Source: Acanthochlamys bracteata (taxonomy: Eukaryota; Streptophyta; Magnoliopsida; Pandanales; Velloziaceae). Taken from it: a DNA stretch of 64,000 nucleotides. Shown piece after piece: positions 40,417-52,504 of this stretch. Location: the NCBI GenBank assembly GCA_019914995.1, contig CM034128.1:11613501-11677500 (forward strand). The letters run 5' to 3'. A program made the position numbers and the translations under genes. A model generated the notes under the pieces. The model was given only the letters and a program-made list of their open reading frames with translations, had not been told where the DNA came from and did no database searches. Position 1 is the first letter of the stretch; every line of letters starts with the position of its first letter.

Positions 40417-43400
40417 ATGGCCACCGCCGTCTCCCTGCGGTCGCCCTCTTTCTTCTCGGTCGGAGCTTCTCGCAACCATCTCTCCGAGCTCAAGTCGTCC
40501 GAGGACGCCGAACGTCGGCCACCCATGAGCTTCGCCGATGTTCTCCGACGTGACAGGCAGTTCCTGGGCAGGCGCCTGCGATCAGCTGCCGCTCCTCTTG
40601 CTCCTCTCCGTGACCGGTTCTCAACCGCTCTTGGCGACATCTTCTGGCTCCGCATCCTCGAACAACAAAACACCTCTTCCTCTCACTCAGTTGCTGATCA
40701 ACTCTTATCATCATCATCATGGCCCAACATCCGACATCCTCCAGGTCCTTCACTCCCTCTACTGTAACAATAAACTCTGTTATCTGCTGGCTGCAGCTTA
40801 ACAGGCTATTTCATTTTTGTATCCTCCGTCTCCCTTCCCTTTCAGTAACTACCATCCCGTTTGCTCAACTTCTTTCTCAACTTTGATTTGATGCTAACTA
40901 CCTATTGACAATCTGGCACATGTATCTCTGAACGCCACTCCTTGAGTTCTACATTTTACATTATCTAACTTCTCCAGTTCTCCTTCTGTGCTTGTCAGGA
41001 TTATCCGGCAAAGATATCTTAATGGCCGATTTAGAAGCTATTAAGGTTTACGCAAATTATTTGAAAATAAAGTCAAAAGCTTGGTCCTTGCCCCTTCCTG
41101 AACATTATGAACCCCAAAGGATATCCCTATATTTCAGCTGCAGGCCTCATGTCATCGCATACCGTATCATTCAGGTAGTTCATAGTAAGTTTTCTATGCA
41201 TGGAGAATCTTAGTCAGTGTTCAAAAGGCCCTCTCTAAGATGCCCATTTCATCATGGCTGCCTGAAGGTAATTTTGTCACTCGGATCTGCTGCTGCACAA
41301 ATCCAATTAAAAAATGGTTCCCAAAATTCAATAAGAAGCATGGAGCGTGACACCTTCTTCGACAGTTCCAAATACTATATGGGACAAGTCTTAAAAGAAT
41401 GTATGCTGAGTCTTGGACCAGCTTTTATCAAGGGTGAGTAAAACATGGGATGTCTTCCTCATACCTGTGTTTAATGGATGCCTGAAGTCATTTTTTTGGT
41501 ATTACTTAACAATCCGTGTTTCTACTACAAGTTTCTGAAGTTACTAAAGTATGCCATTTCTTATTATGCAGTCTTTGCATGATGTATCTCCCTTCTATCT
41601 GTGCATGTTGAATACTTAATTTTTGATCTATTCTATCAACTCCTGGAGTTGTTTAATTGCTATGAGTAACTTCCAAAGCTAAAGATGCATGCTTTCTCCT
41701 ATTGATGCAGTTGGACAGTCCCTCTCTACAAGACCAGACCTAATTGGTTTTGAGATATCAAAGGTCAGATGAGAAAAGAAACTTTTGAGGCTATGTACTT
41801 CCAAAATTATTCTTCTGTTTAATGTTTTTCCAAAAAAGAAAGCCTTATACTTTTTTAGCTGACGACATCTTTTCATTGGCAATTCAGGCTGCCATGGAAT
41901 TTCCTTTTCATTTCTTCTTTTTCTTCTGGAACTTACAACTGATAGAGCAAGAGGCATTAGAATAACAAAGAGCTTTTGCACTCTGTAGTATTTATCATCA
42001 AACCAGTAATGGTTCTTCTTCATGCGTTTGTCCTAATTTAATTGTTTTTTGCAGGCTCTATCTGAATTGCATGATAAAGTACCTCCTTTTCCACGAGCAA
42101 TAGCTATGAGCATCATTGAGGAAGAACTAGGATGTCCTGTAGAAGATAATTTTCGTTACATTTCGGAAGAGCCTTTAGCTGCTGCTTCATTTGGTCAGGT
42201 GGTTGTTCTAGAGGCTTCCATAAATATTGTTCCATGCGTTCTCTCACATTTACATCTCAGTGGATTGCATTCCCAATGATTTATCTTCCTCAGGTTTCAT
42301 TATCGTTCTTTTCTCCTTCTACATTGAGAGAAGGATTACCGCATGAAGTTTACAAGAATAGATCCTTCAGTATTGCGATACTTAAGATGCATAGGCTAGG
42401 GAAGGGAACATATGATTAGCATAGCCACATAGATATCTCCGTTTCTCTACATTATCACAACTCTGTTTGCAGATTGGGGCTCTAATTGTGAGCTACTTGT
42501 TCTGTATGTTAAACTCATAGTCATTGATGGCCTTCTTCGATCGAATAATAAGTAATTTCTCGTTCAGTTTGTCAATTTTTCATTCGCACAGGTTTATAAT
42601 TACACAAAACTCACTTTTGCTGATATTAGAATCATGATCGGAAGAATAATTCTTTAGATGTGTCGGGGACACTGGATTATATAATTGGAGAACCAACTGT
42701 AAGCTTGATTTTTGACACTAGTCCATGATGGTAATCTTATATGCTTATTAATCTTGACTAAATTTTGTATGATGTCCAATGATGTGCACAAGTATCCGCT
42801 GCTTTGTGTGACAAAAGGATCATGCTCATTTGAGCTTTTGTGCCAACTTTGCAGTTTGCAGGATCTACTTCTTTAATATTTTAGCTTTTGAATAATTGCT
42901 AAAAAGTTACAAGTTCCATATCTGTTGAATACGGGATTATTGGCTAAACTATTTGTGGCACTTAAATAAGGTTTGTGGAGCATTTGCCGCTAGAATGCCA
43001 ATTTCTAATCATACTGTTTGCTCACCTAATGAAAATTTCACAGGTCTACCAAGGTTGCACATTAGATGGTTGTATTGTGGCTGTTAAAGTTCAACGTCCG
43101 AATTTGCTCCCTGCAGTTGTTCGTGATGTTTATATTCTCCGACTGGGGGTTTGTATTGAAGTGCTTTAGGGACTTTTCTTACTAAACCTTCTGTATACTA
43201 ATATTATGTTCCTTTTGTTTTTTTTTATTATCTTTTATTTTAACCTGCAATCTTTTTATCTATATATATGGCCTGAAGTTTCCGTCCATCTTTCATTCGA
43301 AGATTACATAAGTGCTTCAGTTTAGGTTAAAAGTACGCTAAGGTCTATTGAGTTTAAATATATCGAACTTTCTTATATTCCCTCTTCAAACTGAAAGGTT

Positions 43401-46400
43401 CTTGACCAACTGATAGCCATGAGGGAAACGTGGTCAAAGCATTCAACTTAGTATGAGGAAATGCTCTTATTGCCGCTGTCCGTGGCTATTTATAGTCCAT
43501 TCATTAAATATTGTGTCACAGAGGGATTTCATATTTTACTTGCCTGAAATTTATGCTTAGTGTTTGATACCTCCCACACTAACAATTACGTAACCAAGTG
43601 CTAGTCGTAGAATCAATAGAAAAATCATGTTAAATCTAGTGATCCAGAGTAATTTATTTTGATAAGAGTCTCGCCTCTTTGATTTTGTTGCAAGGTCATA
43701 CTCCAGAATGTTACTGAAGTGTCTTTAGATACATCTTATAGGTTTATCATGATATCTAGACCTTTTAAGTTCAACAACACAACAACAACAACACAACAAC
43801 AAAACCTTCTCCTACTACAGACACGGATTTTTGCGCCATCGTGCTCTGTTGTATTTAGAGGTTTTTAAGCTCCAAAAGAAGAAGAAAAAAAAAAAAAAAT
43901 GCAAAAAGGTCTTGATCATAGTATGTATAAGAGACACACGAATGGTTCAATGATTTTGGCTTTCTTGGTGTTAGTTTAGTGCACGAAAGGACTCTACCTA
44001 TTTGACCACGATCACAAGCTGTAGTCCTGTTCTTTCCTCACTATTTTCTGCTTTTTCCTTCCGCTCGAGTTTATGACAGCATTCTTCTCTACCTATCATT
44101 CCTTTTCTATAGATGGAACATGATTTATGAAGTATAAAACCTAACTGAAAAATTGCAGCGCACATATACTTGATATACTTCTAAAATGCAGTCTCAGGAG
44201 CATTTGCCTAAGTAACTTCCAGTTGCAAGAGTGTGGTTTTCTTGTTAACTTTAATCTCATTGTTTATAGTCATATGATCCTAGTTCTACTCAATGCCTAT
44301 TCATAAAGCATGGTTTAACTAATGCAGTTGGTGCTTCTAAGGAATATAGCAAAAAGAAAGAGTGACCTCTGCCTCTATGCTGATGAGGTTGGCAAAGGTT
44401 TGGTTGGTGAATTGGATTACCAAATAGAAGCTGCCAATGCATCAGAGTTCAGGGTAGCTTTTGCACTCTCCTTAAAAAACATTTTTGAATTGGCAGTCGA
44501 TTGACAACGGCTTTGTTATAGAAGGTTTACATCACACGCTTATCATCTATATCCTCTGCAGGAAGCTCATTCATGTTATCCCTTCATTTCAGTACCAAAG
44601 GTTTATGAAAAATTAAGTAAAAAGAGAGTTCTAACTATGGAATGGGTTACTGGTGAAAGCCCCAGTGACTTGCTTTCACTGTCAAGAGGAGCAGTTCACA
44701 AACACCATGAGAGGCTTAGAGTTGAAGCGAGAAAACGGCTTATGGATTTGGTATGCAACAACAAGCCACTTTTCAGTAGCTATTATTCTCTTTTTGCCTT
44801 TCATCTTACTTACCTGATATTACAATAACATAGATATAAACCATCTCTTTGCAAATAAGCTGCAAAAGAATATGCATTCTATGCCAGCAAAAGCTAGGCA
44901 ATCATTCTAGGTGATACTATCAGATCTTACATTATAAATGAATTTGCTTACCTTTTTATGAGTTGAATGGTTTTCAGTGGCTGAAGATTTGTGTGTATTC
45001 TGTCCTTGTGTCTGCTGGGTCCTTAATGTGCAGCTGTGCTCCTCATGAGCCACGCATCAAATTGATTGTGTTTGCCTTGAAAGTTTTCCTGTGGATTTGT
45101 GAGGTATAGCGTTGGTGTTCAATGGATATCTTAAAAGCATGGAATTGATTTAAGTACTGTGGTATCCAAAATTAGTTCTAGAAAATTGTTCTTTATTTAT
45201 TACTTTTGCTACCCAGAGGAGAAATGTTTGCTTACTCAATCATTTGGAGAACCAACATAATGCCATTATTTCGTGAATTCAAGGTTAATAAAGGAGTGGA
45301 AGCGTCACTTGTCCAACTTCTTGAAACAGGCCTGCTGCATGCTGATCCACATCCTGGAAACTTGTGTTACACACCTGATGGACGCATTGGGTATGCTGAT
45401 CTGAACTTCTGTTTAACCAGTGTGTCAACTGCTAGCTTAGTCTGAGAAAATCCATATTAGAAATAGTAGGTTTTTTTTTTAAATGCCACATATGTGATTG
45501 TTTTATGGCCTTGTTCTTGGTTGCTTGGTAATATTTTAAGTGTTCTTTCTAGGTTTCTTGATTTTGGTTTGGTTTGTCGGATGGAGAAGAAGCACCAGAA
45601 TGCTATGCTCGCTTCCATAATACATATTGTAAATGGAGATTGGGGTGCGCTTGTTTGTGATCTAACTGAAATGGATGTTGTGAGGCCAGGAACAAATCTC
45701 CGTGTTGTAACCATGGTACAGATATCTTTGTAACTCAGACTTAATGTTCATATGTCCTACTCACTTTAGCCAAAATGTTTAGCTTTAATAGAGCTACTTG
45801 ACACCAGATTAGAAGTTCTTATTATTTTCTATTGGTATAATCTGCTAGTAGAAACATTTATTAATGAACTCCAATTGATATGGAACTATCAACTACTTAG
45901 TTAATATATGTTTAATTTGCTATTTTCATAGCATATTGAACTAAACATGAAATGATTTTTGTAGACATCCTTTTAGTAGTTGATAACAGTTGCATCTATG
46001 TCTGAAATTTATTTTTAGAGCAACCTGATCATGGTTTAGAAATGCACATAGCAATCCTTACATTGCTTTCAAGTTTCAAGTTTGTCTTTCTCTCCTTAGT
46101 GTTGATTCTATGCAGTTTCATTGATCTTTCAGGATTTAGAAAATTCGTTGGGCGAGGTAGCATTCGAAGATGGAATTCCTAATTTGAAGTTTAGCAAGGT
46201 AATCTGAATAAAATATGTCAAAGTTTCCTCCTTTCTGAAGGCTAAAAGTCATTCAGTGGTCAAATAGTGTTGTTTCAGGGAGTGTGAACCCTGCGCTTTT
46301 ATTTTGCACATTCTAACCTTACTGTATCAAGATCCCTCTAGGTATATCCCACTAGATAGAAAGGGGTAGAAAGCACACATGGAGGGTCAGTAATAATTTT

Positions 46401-49400
46401 CATGATCACATGCAATTACTATATTATTATGTTTGCAGCATACCGTCTTCTTCCTTATATGATATCGTATTTTCTTGGCAAATTTAGTCTGACTTATTTC
46501 TAGTCCACTCTTGATGCGAGAGAAGTTCCTGCTTTTATGGGTGGACGAAAGCTGGAACAGCTGAAAAGAACAAGGAATTTTCGTTGCCATACAATGTATT
46601 ACCCAAGAATAATTATTGATGAGATTTGTTTTACTTTATAACTCAATTTAGTAATATATACAAGATGAGCTGAATAAATACATTTCTATACAGCATTGGA
46701 AATCAAAGAAAGTAATAGGACTTTCTTTTGGTTTGCATTCTCTACCATCTTTAAGCATTCTGCTTTAAATAATAAGAGTCTGAGGTTCTTTCTATGGACC
46801 AAACTAAGATAAAAATAAGAAAGGTGGTGTCTTGTTTGCTTTGAAAGGCACTTTTAATTCAGCATCATATTTTCCTTTGAATAATATGTGGTTATTCAGC
46901 ATCATATGTGGTTATCATGGTGGTGGTACACAACTGAAGGTTATATGTATACAAATGATTAACCTTTTGTAGTTATCAGCAATTGACTTTTGTATGGCTT
47001 ATATCATGGTTGGGTTTTTATGCTCTGCTGTGAAGCTCATAGTTGGACTCTGTCTTATTTTCTAATGTACTTGTAGTGTGTCATTAATGTTTGGGAGGCA
47101 CTTAAATGACTGTCCTTTTAATCCAGTTTAAGACTATATTTTCCTTTAAACTCTTGCTATTCAGCATCGTATGTGGTTATCATAGTGGTGGTATACAAAT
47201 GAAGCTTCTACCTTATAGAAATGATTATTTTTTTGTAGTTATCAGCAATTGACTTTTATATGGCCAATAAGGTGTTTGGAGTTTTATGCTTCTGCTACAT
47301 TGCTCATACTTGGACTCTGTCTTATTTCTAATGTACTTGTGGTGTGTTATTAATGTTTCGTAGATGGTTGGTTATCGTTATTGACTGCTTACATCTTTTG
47401 CAGGTCCTGGGTAAGATTTGGTCAGTAGCGCTCAAATACCACTTCCGAATGCCACCTTACTTTACACTTCTCCTACGATCCCTAGCATCCTTGGAAGGTT
47501 AGCTTGTTTTTAGCTCATAGGCAGCTATTTTATGGATAAGTGCTTAAGTTCCCATGTCTATTGTTCTTTGGTTTGATACACAGGATTAGCTTTAGCAGCG
47601 GATCCAGGATTTAAGACCTTTCAAGCTGCATACCCATATGTTGTGACAAAGCTTCTGTATGACAACTCAGCTGCCACACGAAAAATTCTATTCTCGGTAA
47701 GAGCATAAGAAGTTCATTATATATATATGGGTGTGGATAGGGGCACCATGGGGCACCGTCCCATTTACAATACTTTAAATTTAATCTCCATCATTGGATA
47801 TGAAAAACTACTAATTAGGATCCTTGTGACAAAAGTTTAGCTTAATCAGATCACGAATCGACCTCCATCCGTTCACTTGATTAAGAAGACAGAAAAGGAA
47901 AAAACTTAATAACATATAAATTGCCATTTGATCAAGAGAATGAATGGAATATGCATCTATCCTATCGCTATATATATATGGGATAGGATATAGACACATG
48001 TATGTCTTAAAGACACATGTGTACACATGCTGGCCAAAAGTGGCCGGCGAGCTCCCCAAATCTAATCTCCACCGTTGGATATGAAGAACCATGAGTTGGG
48101 AACATGTTGATAAAATTTAAGCTCAATCGGAATACGAACCGGCCTCCATCGGAACTCTTGATCAAAGTGACACAAAAACAAAATATATATCTTTTGTCAA
48201 ATTTAAGAGTTTATGTCATTTTGATCAAGAGTTCCGATGGAGGTCGGTTCGTATTCCGATTGAGCTGAAATTTTATCAACATGTTTCCAACTCATGGTTC
48301 TTTATATCTAATGGTGGAGATTGGATTTGGAGAGCTCGCCGGCAACTTTTGGCCGACATGTGTACACATGTGCCTTTAAGGCATACATGTACCTATATCC
48401 TATTCATATATATATATATAGAGGGGAGGGATAGGGGCACTCCCTCCTTAGGGGCACTCCTTTTTCGGTTTATGGTCGGAGTGACTTCCAAATCCAATCT
48501 CCACCGTTGGATATGAAGAACTATGAGTTAGAAATATATCAATAAAATTTCAGCTCAATCGGACTACAAATTCACGCCCATCCGGTTACTTGATCAAGAT
48601 GACAGAAATGATACAATATATATATTTTTAAGTTTTCTTACTTTCTGTCATGTTGATCAAATGACCGGATGGGCGTGAATTCGTAGTCCGATTGAGCTGA
48701 AATTTTATGAATATATCTCTAACTCATAGTTCTTCATATCCAACGGTGGAGATTGGATTTGGAAGTCACCCCGACTATAAACCAGGGAGGGAGTGCCCGG
48801 GAGTGCCCCTAAGGAGGAAGTGCCCCTATCCCTCCCCATATATATATATATATATACATGAATTGTGTGTATACACACACACATAGAGACTGCTTTTAAT
48901 TAATTCCTACCTATTCATTGAATCTGGTTTGTTATATTGCAATTCGTAGGTTGTTTTCAACAAAAGGAAAGAGTTTCAATGGAAAAAGATCACGCTGCTT
49001 CTGAGCATAGGTTCAATGAGGTATTCTGGATTCGTACTGCTTCATTGATACTGACTTACTGCAGTCGAAGCCAGCCTCTTTTGCTTTGTTGTTGCATATG
49101 ATAGGAAGTTTCATACTGTGCTTTACTTATATAACAGTTAGACAGGAATAACTTGAGCATCATCATGTGAGTGAGCAGAAGCAACCCACAATTCAAAACA
49201 ACCTGATTTAGCGAATGGGCCAAATGGCAATGCCATGATGTTGCTTAGGGATAAGTTTTCTTCCCCACTGTGCTGCATAAGGTATTTCAAGGGACACGTA
49301 ATCCCCACCTAGTTAGGTTCTTTAGGAAGGAAGTACTTTCCTTCTCACCAGATAAAGGAAATAAACAAGTACTTCCATCTCTAAGTTGTCATTAAGGCCA

Positions 49401-50751
49401 AAAATGGGAAGTACTTTCCTTCTCATCAGATAAAGGAAATAAACAGATACTTCCATCTCGAAGTTGTCATTAAGGCCAAAAATGCATTTTAGATATGTGA
49501 CGGTTGCTAGATATATGTGCAGACATAGTTCCTCCACTCATGCCTCCAATCATCTTCAATGCCCATCACCAATGGAGTGTATCACTCCATAACATTACCT
49601 TTACACGTGAAATGATGATATTAGGCTAATGGTAAATTCAACTTCTGAAAAGTCTCACCACCTTGAGAACGAAATGAAGAAATGTATACTTATTGACTTA
49701 AACGTTGTTGGTTTAGATGATTTAATGGCTTGTTTCCAAACAATCAACGATATGCTTCTTTCATCCTTATCTAACATCCCATCTGTAGCCTGTATAGCTA
49801 GCACGGAGCCAGTATATGTAGGTCGAGTTAATTTGAGGAGTCAACTTTAGGTAGAACTGATGAGTTTAGCATGATTCTGGTATCCTAATCTGTAGATGTT
49901 CTATCAATCTCTGTAAGAAACTACATATGATCATTGAGAAATCTACTTCTATGGTTTACAATTCTAAGATTATGTTCTGTGGTTATGTGTTCTGCAGAAA
50001 AAGCGCAAATTCTAGGACACTGAACACTGCACTACTGCAAAATCGGAACTCAAAGCTGGACACATATGAAATTGCGAACTTGCTTCTGAGGCTTCTATCA
50101 TCGAAGGATGGTGTTGTTCTAAGAAGACTATTGATGGAAGCGGTAAGATTTATGGAAACTTCACATTTCAAGCTTTGTTCTTATGTACTATGACTTGTTT
50201 ACCATCAAGTTGTGGCCTTATCATTGTAATGTGGCAGAATGATTGCCATAAATTTGACTAGATCTATTAACCAACTGTCAGTTTTGTTTAACAATGTAAT
50301 CTATTTCTGTAAACAGGACCCAGTATCTTTGTGTCAAGCAATTGTTTCCAAACATGCCAGTTTCTATCGCCAACATGCAAGTAGGGCACTGGCAGACTTG
50401 ATGTTCCATTGGGTGGTTGAAATTTCAAGTGGCAAAACATCAAACCAGTGTGGAGATGGTTCATTAGCATTAAGAACCCAGCCACAGAAAGCACAACTTC
50501 CCACTTCCAGAGCTTCTCTACATGTTCTACAATCTGTCCTTAAGGATCTTAGATTGAAATTGATATTCTACAAAATGGTCAATGGCATTAGGAATCGCCC
50601 CATGCTGATGCTCAAGTTAATTTGGTGTTGCTTTGCCATGTCTTCAACTGCTGTGGCATTTGCATGGTGTAGCTTTGTGGGCTATTGGTCAGAATTACAT
50701 CTAGCATCTGTATTACACACGCCAAAGCGACTTGCAGTGGGTGGTACATAG
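40417..50751 (+). CDS. ABC1K (UbiB/aarF) atypical kinase, probably plastidial
   Basis: Sixteen exons (40417-40744, 40999-41174, 41268-41433, 41711-41763, 42055-42198, 43044-43148, 44328-44453, 44562-44750, 45284-45390, 45553-45715, 46133-46198, 47404-47497, 47584-47696, 48950-49020, 49998-50142, 50317-50751) keep phase to give 826 residues. Family marks are [14 protein letters not shown] (KxGQ, about 223-226), the alanine-rich loop AAASFGQV in place of the glycine loop, VAVKVQRP (K304), [22 protein letters not shown] and FLDFGLV. Such kinases regulate prenylquinone and tocopherol metabolism in plastoglobules or mitochondria. The N-terminus is rich in Ser/Ala/Arg like a transit peptide. A hydrophobic segment ([20 protein letters not shown]) lies near the C-terminus. 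ATG 40417 was chosen; a GTG two codons upstream is not a plant start. The member (K-number) cannot be assigned. Introns carry repeats, listed separately. Confidence 0.93.
46867..47365. repeat. Degenerate tandem duplication in an ABC1K intron
   Basis: Two direct copies of about 220 bp lie 270-280 bp apart: about 46867-47092 and 47146-47365. Shared blocks include ATATTTTCCTTT, TATTCAGCATC, TATGTGGTTATCAT, GTAGTTATCAGCAATTGAC and TTGGACTCTGTCTTATTT. Several small gaps separate the copies, so the duplication is old. Confidence 0.75.
47729..47966. mobile_element. Fold-back element A (truncated)
   Basis: Starts GGGTGTGGATAGGGGCACC right after a TATATATA run and contains the family core (AATCTCCATCATTGGATATGAA, TTTAGCTTAATCAGA). 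The left arm is full, but the right arm keeps only the loop-side part and the extreme end; the middle is gone. It lies directly before element B in the same ABC1K intron. Confidence 0.65.
47980..48405. mobile_element. Fold-back element B (two ~195-bp arms)
   Basis: The left arm starts GGGATAGGATATAGACACAT; the right arm ends with the inverse, ACCTATATCCTATTC. The arms are inverted repeats over about 195 bp at roughly 90% identity by eye, including a shared block of about 30 bases around AACATGTTGATAAAATTT and another around CTCAATCGGAATACGAACCG. A short AT-rich loop sits near 48180-48215. TA runs flank both ends, which hides any target duplication. No coding frame is present. Confidence 0.8.
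48422..48837. mobile_element. Fold-back element C (near-perfect hairpin)
   Basis: The ends are a perfect 19-bp inverted repeat, GGGGAGGGATAGGGGCACT, and the arms continue as inverted repeats for about 190 bp with few mismatches around an AT-rich loop near 48612-48650. The core AATCTCCACCGTTGGATATG and CAGCTCAATCGGA is shared with elements A and B, but the outer ends differ from B. TATATATA runs lie at both sides. Confidence 0.85.
49329..49484. repeat. Two tandem 78-bp units in an ABC1K intron
   Basis: Unit 1 (49329-49406) and unit 2 (49407-49484) both read GGAAGTACTTTCCTTCTCA at the start and AAGTTGTCATTAAGGCCA near the end, with a handful of differences. Confidence 0.85.
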
Positions 50752-51589
50752 GAAGTAGCTCCCCAGTTTTCTGGTCGTTTGTTTGTAAAGGAAGGTTCAT
50801 GTCTGTATAGAGAAGCTTCTCTCCTTAGATATCTCTGCAGCATGCAGAAGAATTCTACTTCTTCTCAGTTTGGTAGTGTAGTGAGATAGGTTTCACTCGT
50901 GAATGAACGGAGTTACTTTGTTGTGATTATTTTTCTGTAGTTAGGAACGATGAAGAATATTTTTCGAAAGAGAACTTCGAAAATCACACACACTTGATCA
51001 GTAAAAGTTCGCATATATTGGTGCTAGTGTTAGTGGTAGTGTCTTTGAGAATGTCTGGAGCCTATCAGGTGCAACCCTTAATGAATAAATGACTGTATTT
51101 AAAATGTTCGTAATTTTACTTTTTTTTGATCAAATTTGAAATTTCGAATAATTTATATATTTTATTTGTAAAAAGAATTCAGAATTTTATTTTTACATAC
51201 GAAATTTTAGTTTCAATTATTTTATTTACATACTTTTCAATACAATTTTATTTTTAATTTTAATTTATTTTTAGAAATTATTAAAATATAAATATTAAAC
51301 TTTATTTTAATTTATTTTAAAAAAATTTAACTTTTACTTTTTTTTGAAAAAATTTAATTACAGATACTTAAAGCACGCCTTAATTCGGTCTGAGCCGCCG
51401 GAATCATATAAGCTGACGGATATTCCATCGAATTCACTGATTGATTAATTAATTGCAGCCGTCTTTGGGATTTTCTGAGTGAAGCAGCATCAAGTGGCGA
51501 GCACACCGCAGACTCGTAGCCTCGTTCGTTCCTCTCCTCGTAACGCTAACAGAGAGAAAAGAGAGGAGATGATAGAAAGAGGAGATTGA
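50752..51589. other. ABC1K 3' UTR, AT-rich block, and PDX2 promoter
   Basis: The 3' UTR extends perhaps to 51090. An AT-rich block at about 51110-51375 may be an old MITE (TTAATG... against TTAAGGCGTG...), but its ends are too weak to call. 51400-51589 is the leader of the PDX2 relic. Confidence 0.4.
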
Positions 51590-51923
51590 ATGGCTGTGGG
51601 AGTGCTCGCGTTGCAGGGCTTCGTCAACGAGCACATCACAGGTGATTCTTCGTTATTTGTTCATTATTTCCTTTGGTGGAATTTTTGTTTAAAGGAGATC
51701 TGATTAATTAAGCAATTTTTTGATGATGATTGCCCTTGCAGCTCTCCGTCGGGTGCGCTTGCAGGATGTGAAGGTACGGAAGGCCGATCATCTTGCTGCC
51801 GTCGACGCTCTCATAATCTCCGGCGGCGAGAGCACCACAATGGCCAAGCTCGCCAACTACCACAACCTCGTATGCCACGTATTCGTTCATTCTAACTCCG
51901 ACAACAGAATTGACCCTAAAATA

Positions 51924-52504
51924 TGTTAGAAATTATAAAGCTACTATGTAAATTAGTGATTAATTAGAATGCAACAAATTAAATGTGTATTCATATTAGA
52001 ATGCCAAGGATCAAGGAAGACGAATCATCATTTAAGAAGTTGGAAAGCCAACGGTCAAGGACTTTGAAGTATCTTTTGGAAGATGGAAGACCAAAGAACT
52101 TGGACAATTAATGGAAAGATGAAAGGACAACCGTTTGGAAATTCAAGAGTCTCCTTGAGGCATTATATATATGAATGAAAGGCATTTGTTTGGAAGAGAG
52201 AACAAGATAGAAATGAGAAAGAATTATTCTTACATCAAGTGTGAGAGATATAAGCAAAGCATTCTAATAAAAGTTTCCACTTATAGTGTAACATAAGAGT
52301 TTGTAATTGTTTTAATTTAGTGATTTTCTTAAAGGCTAATTTGTCTTTTCGTGGGATTTTTTTCGTTTTTCTCCACGTAAAATTCTTGTCTTTGTGATTG
52401 TCTTGCTCTTATCTCAATTCTCGTATTGCTTAAGCAAGATCCTTAATTGTGTTTATATTTTCGCTACGTCTATCGACAACCGAACACACTCGCTATTTCC
52501 AACA
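51924..52504 (+). repeat. 5' LTR of the Copia element
   Basis: TG...CA-bounded repeat followed by the primer binding site; paired with 55142-55716. Confidence 0.9.
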
